From Epiperipatus broadwayi (taxonomy: Eukaryota; Onychophora; Udeonychophora; Euonychophora; Peripatidae), in NCBI GenBank assembly GCA_028023455.1, contig JAQFVV010000031.1, positions 4,652,001 through 4,716,000 on the forward strand: 64,000 nt of DNA, in the 5' to 3' direction. The notes beneath the pieces were generated by a model. That model worked only from the letters and a program-made list of their open reading frames with translations. It did no database searches and was not told the DNA's origin. The position numbers were made by a program, and so were the translations under genes. Position 1 is the first letter of the stretch. The number at the start of each line of letters is the position of its first letter. Below, in pieces: positions 58,740 to 64,000 of this stretch.

Positions 58740-60730
58740 CAAGCTCTCCCTTATATATCCAGTGTTTCCTTATCTTATGATCCATCAGACATTCTACTGC
58801 ACTCCTATTGGGTTTCTATTCATTTTCTTTTAGCATATAAGATTCTTTCCTTTAGTTTATATTTTAATTAAATAGTAGTAATTAATCATTTCTTTGTGAC
58901 TTATCACTAGCCAGCCATTGTAATTATATTTTTCCTTTGTTTTGTTTTTTAGTTTTTAATTTCTTTATTTGCATTAGCTTTCAAGTGTGTTATTTTGAGA
59001 AAATTCCTTTCTTTTTAACATTTATTTTTTATATATGCACACATTCCATTACTTTAATATTATAAGACAAGAATGAAGCTATTTATACCATAAATAAATA
59101 ATACCTTTATATTATAAATTAATAATAAAAAAAAGTTAATCACTTTCCTTTATTTATTCTTTATTTCTGAAATATTTTCTTCTACTTTCAATCATTTATC
59201 TCAATACAACCCCCACCCCTTGTCCTTTTGTTCTTTTCTTTTTCTCAAACTTTTAAACTTCTTTTTTTTTTTAGATGTAAATATACATTTTATTTTTTAT
59301 TTTTTTTATTTTTGAAACAAATCACTTTCAACAAATTTACGCATGATAAATACCATGTAATGACTGTGTTGGTACAATATATATATTGTAAGTAAACAGA
59401 TTGGTGCTGTATGTCACATTATTTAAAAAAATAATAAGTTTGTTGGTCTTGTTTAATTTTTATTTCACTTGATCTATGGATGGTGTTGAAGTATTAATAT
59501 TAATCAGGTAACTCTATTATTCAAACAAAAATTTTATTTATTATTAACATTTAGCATCAATTTATAAATCTATTGTGATTAACTTCAGAAAAAAATATGA
59601 TCATGTGAATAAATAAATAAATTTTGGAAATAGTTAAGTGAATCATAAAAGCTTACTTGAAGAGAATCAATACTGTTATTAAGTATTACATATTTCAATT
59701 TCTGTTATTATAATCACCATAGCAACACTTATTATAAAATTAAATGTTTTATGTTTCATATATGTTTGTCCATAAATTAGTTATAAAAAATATTAAAAAC
59801 ATATGTAAAAGTATTTATATCCATTAAAATGTATTGGAATTATAATATAAAATCTTTATTTTGGTTTAAAATGGAAAAATAATATTGAATTTATAAAACA
59901 GGATTTCATTTTCACTATATTCATTTTTTTAAAAATCTCCATTTCACTTATTAATTGAAGGCACATTTTCTCGAACAATTTCTTATACTATTGAGTCAAA
60001 TTTCAGCACTATTCAACAGTTGTTGTGACAACAATAATGCCATCAAGAGTATCTTATAAATAGAAGAGAGACACTGTAATTTGAGTTCTTGTAATTTTGT
60101 CATTGCTTACAACAGATGTTTTAGATGTGTTTAAGAATTTATTAAATTTTATTAAGTGATTAATTTATAAAACCATGGAAGAATAAAATTTTTAGCTATC
60201 TGTTCATTTAATTGGGACAGCTTTCTGAGGAAATTTCAGGGAAAATTGCAAGAACATGAAAGAAAAAACCTATCAAAATGCATTGTATTTCACATCAGCT
60301 AATCTAGAATTGCATTTATTTGTGATGGCTGTAAACCTGATTATATGTCTATGGATGTCATATTTCAGATCAAGGAATTTTACAAGATTGATTAACTCAA
60401 CTTATGTGTGATATTAGGCAATTTAAACTTCACTTTTGTAATTCAGAAAAAAAGAAAAAGGCTAGTATTTATTCCTCACTTTCTCTTTGCACATTATTGT
60501 CAATGAGAAAGGAAAATTAAAAGCAATGATGTGCAATTTTGCATCAAATAAATATCTATTGTTTTATACATTTATATGTTTAAAAGAAAATATCAGAATT
60601 TAGATATGAAAATAATTGGATTCATATCCACATTAGTTATTACTCATGTTTATCTTCTCTACTTAAAGGAAAATCATTTCTATACCTTAGGACTGGAAAT
60701 AAAGAACCAGAAGCTATGATAATCCATGGA
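58740..60730. other. AT-rich stretch, no gene seen
   Basis: T-rich and A-rich low-complexity DNA with no exon, RNA gene or dispersed repeat I can support. Confidence 0.45.
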
Positions 60731-60737
60731 TAGTGAA

Positions 60738-60765
60738 TGAAAATGGACAGACTTTCACTTAAATG

Positions 60766-60796
<31 letters not shown>

Positions 60797-60825
60797 CCAT
60801 TTAAGTGAAAGTCTGTCCATTTTCA
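60738..60825. repeat. Perfect 30-bp palindromic arms around (TA)n
   Basis: The left arm 60738-60767 (tgaaaatggacagactttca then cttaaatggt) is the exact reverse complement of 60796-60825, with a 28-base (TA)n-type centre. A second short (TA)n follows the right arm. Non-AT-only arms of this length cannot be a simple-repeat artefact, so the sequence was copied in inverted orientation. Confidence 0.92.
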
Positions 60826-60839
60826 TATATATATAGTTA

Positions 60840-62340
60840 AAAGAAGAGGTGTTTGCATTTTATATTTAAAAACATAGTTAAATAATATATATATGAGTAT
60901 GATAGAATTTATGCAATGAAAAGATCAGAGAGATTCACTTTGTTCTTATTATTTAAGCTCCTATCTGATAACATAAGTTGACAAAACCTGATGTTTTAAA
61001 TATTTAATTTTTTTGTATGTTCAATATTTAACTTGAAAATTCAGATAGAAAAGGGTTTGAATATAAGAGATTTTCTTTTTTATGTTTGTTTAATTATCGA
61101 GAAATTACATTATTAAATAAATAGAGATCAAATTTTATTTGGTCACATTTTTTTTTATTATTATACATTCTATCTAAAATCTCAGGAAGATACTTAAAAT
61201 CTCTCCTTCTGTTTCATATAGAATTATTATTACACAGCATATTTTTTGGAGTTTCATACATATAGATTTTATTGTTATTTTTATTGACTTTAGTCTATTG
61301 CAAACCTCAATTGTTTATGTTATATTTTTATTATTATTGTTATAAATTTTTATTATAAATCAATAAATTTAGAGTTGATTTAAGACCCGGTGAATCTGTC
61401 TAATTATTTTTTTTGAATGCACAAGTAATTTTGGTACTTTAAGTTTGATCAAAAAATCAAACCCATCTTGGTAAGTGAAATAGAATTAGATATATGTATA
61501 TTATATAAATCATTATTAAATTCAATTAGGTATAAATTTTGTTATTTAGTACTGCCTTTAAATATTTTACTTATCTAAATCAATATTACTAGTAGAAATA
61601 ATTTTATTAGTTCAGAGTTGATTATTCATTTACTTATCTTGTCCAGTTACAAAAATCTTAATAGATTTTATTCTGTCATTAGTCATAATGATCTGTTTTA
61701 ATTACCTTCTTAAATTTCTTTGAAGTGGAGATCATAAATTTTATTAACTAGTAGAGAACTGAATATTATCTTTGGCTTGGATAACTGCTAATTATCATCA
61801 TATATAGTTTAATTGTTATAAAATCCATTTTTATAATCGATTGATTGGAGATTTAAGTAGATGAATAATATCGAAGATTGTAAGTCAGTAAATATCCAAT
61901 AGAAACCTATGGTATATTTTATTTAATGTGATTGGGTACTGTAAAATATGAAATTATCTAATAGATTTATTGATAATAAATTTTTGTAGTGTTTCATTTT
62001 AAAATCATAACTTAAATAATAATTGCATATCAATCTAATGTAGAGTATGAATGAAATGTTTGTATTATATTTAATGTTTTATTAAAATAGATACAAAACT
62101 GAGTAAAGATTTATTTCATTTAAATGTTATAAATATTGTGTAGTTTAAAAAATGTTCTCAAAATGTAATTATAATTATTTAGAAACTAGTTGATTTAAAT
62201 AGAACATCATTAAATATTAAAGTAAGATTGCATTACTATAAATAATATTAGATTAGTAAAATATGTCGGAATTTAGTTATTTATTGATTCAAATTTAGTT
62301 TTATTCAATTATAAATCAGATAGATGTCTTAAGCATGCAT
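60840..62340. other. AT-rich stretch, no gene seen
   Basis: No supported feature. Occasional (TTA)n at 61325-61340. Confidence 0.45.
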
Positions 62341-62346
62341 TGTTGT

Positions 62347-62541
62347 TTAGAGCAATGATATATGATATTGCTGCTTATTGCAGCTTACTTTGGAATCATG
62401 AATAGATTTGTTGATGTCTGAGGTGATGATCTCATTTGCTTTATTTAGTTTTAAATATACACCTGGGTCTCGTTTTATGTGGATTATTTTAATGCGATTT
62501 TGTAAGTTATGTGATTCATGTTTCTTCTCAATATCTTTCAT
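62347..62541 (-). CDS. Small ORF or exon with IKRDPG motif, minus strand
   Basis: From a true ATG at 62541 the 64-codon frame reads MKDIEKKHESHNLQNRIKII and continues HIKRDPGVYLKLNKANEI to TAA at 62347. Its segment coding H-IKRDPG (about 62461-62484) shares ~19 identical bases with a plus-strand exon candidate at 63384-63424, in the same coding sense. Charged, helix-prone composition. No known domain is recognised. It could be a small gene, an exon of a larger one, or a retrocopied fragment. Confidence 0.35.
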   Translation of the reverse strand: MKDIEKKHESHNLQNRIKIIHIKRDPGVYLKLNKANEIITSDINKSIHDSKVSCNKQQYHISLL

Positions 62542-62965
62542 ATTTCACTATATTTATTAGATATCAAGAAATTTAAATTATTGATAATTTATTTTCACTT
62601 AAAATACTTTTTTTTTTCAAAAATATAACGTTATATTAGCAGTTAATATGAATATGGTCTGAAGCTGTATTAGAAACTTAGCTTCTATGTAAATAACCTA
62701 CTTATACTAATGAGTAAATAATAATAATAGATTTATACTTACATATAAAAATATCACAATAAATATTCAAAAAATTTAAACTTTTAAAATGTATTTTGTT
62801 ATATATAACAGAAATAAATAATCTTTTAGATTTTTAAAATAAAAAACGAAGATTTTATAAACTGAAAATAATCTTTCTAATGATAATGTATAATCTTTTT
62901 GTTTTGATTGTGATTTCATTTTTTTAATATAGAAACAGAAAACCATTAACACAACACAAGACTAA

Positions 62966-62979
62966 AACTAGCGCTAGTT
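62966..62979. repeat. Perfect 14-bp palindrome aactagcgctagtt
   Basis: Self-complementary over 14 bases with a GC-rich centre. A related palindrome, aacgctagcgtt, lies at 63115-63126. The ~135 bases between them are less AT-rich than the flanks. Confidence 0.75.
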
Positions 62980-63114
62980 GTACATCACATCACAAATAAA
63001 AATAAAGTGGCTAACAGGTTTCCCTGGGCATAATTGCTGAGAGATTCTTGACTTCATTTAAGGAGAAACCACAATACATCACACCAAATCTGATTTCTTA
63101 CCAGTTTACAAATG

Positions 63115-63126
63115 AACGCTAGCGTT
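63115..63126. repeat. Perfect 12-bp palindrome aacgctagcgtt
   Basis: Self-complementary over 12 bases. It shares the gctagc/tagcgcta theme with the palindrome at 62966-62979. The pair could mark the ends of a small element or paired binding sites. Confidence 0.7.
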
Positions 63127-63334
63127 AATGATTAAAATATGTATGAAAAATGTAAAATTAAATACTGTAGTTAATAAAAAATGTAAAAAAAGTTTGTCTT
63201 ATATTAATTTTTTTCAAATATTTGAAATTTTTCATTAGTCATACTTTATTTGCTTATTTTTTTAATGCGAATTTTAAAGTAATTTTTCCTTGTTGCTTTG
63301 CTTTTATGTGAATTCTGAAAATTACAGACCCTAT

Positions 63335-63424
63335 CCCCTATTTTTCAAGGTAAGTTATTTTTGTGTGATTTTTTTTAATGCAGGTTTTCTGTGGAACCTA
63401 TCTACCGCATAAAACGAGACCCAG
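63335..63424 (+). CDS. Two small exon candidates of an unknown gene, plus strand
   Basis: A 22-nt candidate exon (accctatcccctatttttca plus ag) sits between a aaaattacag acceptor near 63328 and a strong gtaagt donor. A 41-nt candidate exon follows between ttttttttaatgcag and cccag|gtatag, at about 63384-63424. Spliced in the open frame they give PIPYFS-R-FSVEPIYRIKRDP, ready to continue with Gly. Both have good signals, and the join keeps a frame free of stops. The IYRIKRDPG segment parallels HIKRDPG in the minus-strand frame at 62.4-62.5 kb. The family is not recognised, and the rest of the gene would lie outside or unseen. Confidence 0.35.
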
Positions 63425-64000
63425 GTATAGTCTGAATAAATAGAGATTATTATTATTTTATGATAGTGTAGTGGACAATTTAAATAATTATATATGAGAA
63501 ATATTGTTATTGCCTAGTAAGATTAATAACTGAGCTAGATAATTTTACACAGTTCTAACATAATTACTACTTGTTTATGCATGCTTTTACTCTGTGAAAA
63601 AGACTATAAATCTTAGGGGCATTTCTTTATGTCAAATGTTAACTGAATAAATGTAGAGAGGTAGTGAGATAGAAAATCCATTATTATTGTGACAAAGTAG
63701 CTACACAATGCTATGATGATTATGTACATGTGGCATTTATTACAAAATGTCAAATCACTTTTGGGGCTTTTATAAAATGACATTTTACATTTAGGCTAGA
63801 TCTATATTATTATGAATGATGTCTCAATTCTGAGACATAGTAAAGTTTTTTATATTATTATCCCATATTGTAATTAATAGTCCATTACAAAATGGTGACC
63901 AATGATTATTGGTCTATGTTTTATTCAGATTAGATCATTTTCCCAGAATTATCATTTTTATCATGTTACAATATATATATATAAAGTTCAGTTTAAAAAA
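63425..64000. other. AT-rich window end, no gene seen
   Basis: No supported exon or repeat. A short (TA)n at 63971-63982 lies near the end. Confidence 0.45.

Overview
This window looks like AT-rich nuclear DNA from an invertebrate animal. By eye it is about three-quarters A+T. It has split genes with long introns, many microsatellites and a dense mix of decayed transposons: RTE-like and other LINEs, Penelope, hAT, a long-LTR element, tRNA-Gly-derived SINEs and foldback MITEs. I cannot fix the phylum from sequence alone. There are no bacterial operons, rRNA genes or CRISPR arrays.

One host gene is well supported. It is a p24/TMED-family (emp24/GOLD) cargo receptor on the + strand, running from before 15.8 kb to 32.75 kb. 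I can place a GOLD-domain exon (15775-15892), a second GOLD exon with the conserved YxxC (26046-26112), a probable linker exon (26443-26529) and the terminal coiled-coil plus membrane exon (32461-32688), followed by an AATAAA. The signal-peptide exon is not visible, and the reading phase implies at least one small unseen exon between the last two. Its introns are filled with transposons.

Layout: 0-15.7 kb is mostly featureless AT-rich DNA, with a Tc1-like scrap (1.9 kb), a LINE 3' end beside a hAT/ZBED transposase relic (10.4-11.2 kb) and a GC-richer LTR-like patch (12.2-12.7 kb). From 15.8 to 32.7 kb are the p24 exons with intronic RTE-like LINEs (16.6 and 18.6-21.1 kb), a Penelope relic (22.1-22.7 kb), a gag-like coiled-coil relic (23 kb), a complete hAT MITE (23.82-24.37 kb), a giant (ATT)n, a second LINE type (26.6-29.5 kb), a long-TIR foldback (30.6-31.2 kb) and a tRNA-Gly SINE (31.6 kb). 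From 33 to 42.9 kb come another foldback, a nearly complete but dead minus-strand LINE (34.6-40.0 kb) and inverted RTE-like fragments. From 42.94 to 50.74 kb lies a 7.8 kb element with 2.6 kb LTRs and a single gag-like repeat ORF. It is bracketed by inverted copies of the same LINE/SINE block (41.6-42.5 and 50.7-51.6 kb). From 52 to 64 kb the DNA is mostly quiet, with a perfect 61-bp inverted repeat at 56 kb, a perfect 30-bp palindrome at 60.7 kb, and exon candidates at 58.4, 62.4 and 63.3 kb that I cannot name.

The most notable items are the long-LTR element with its 38-residue repeat protein and its inverted-repeat setting, and the shared IKRDPG-coding segment found on opposite strands 0.9 kb apart near the right edge.
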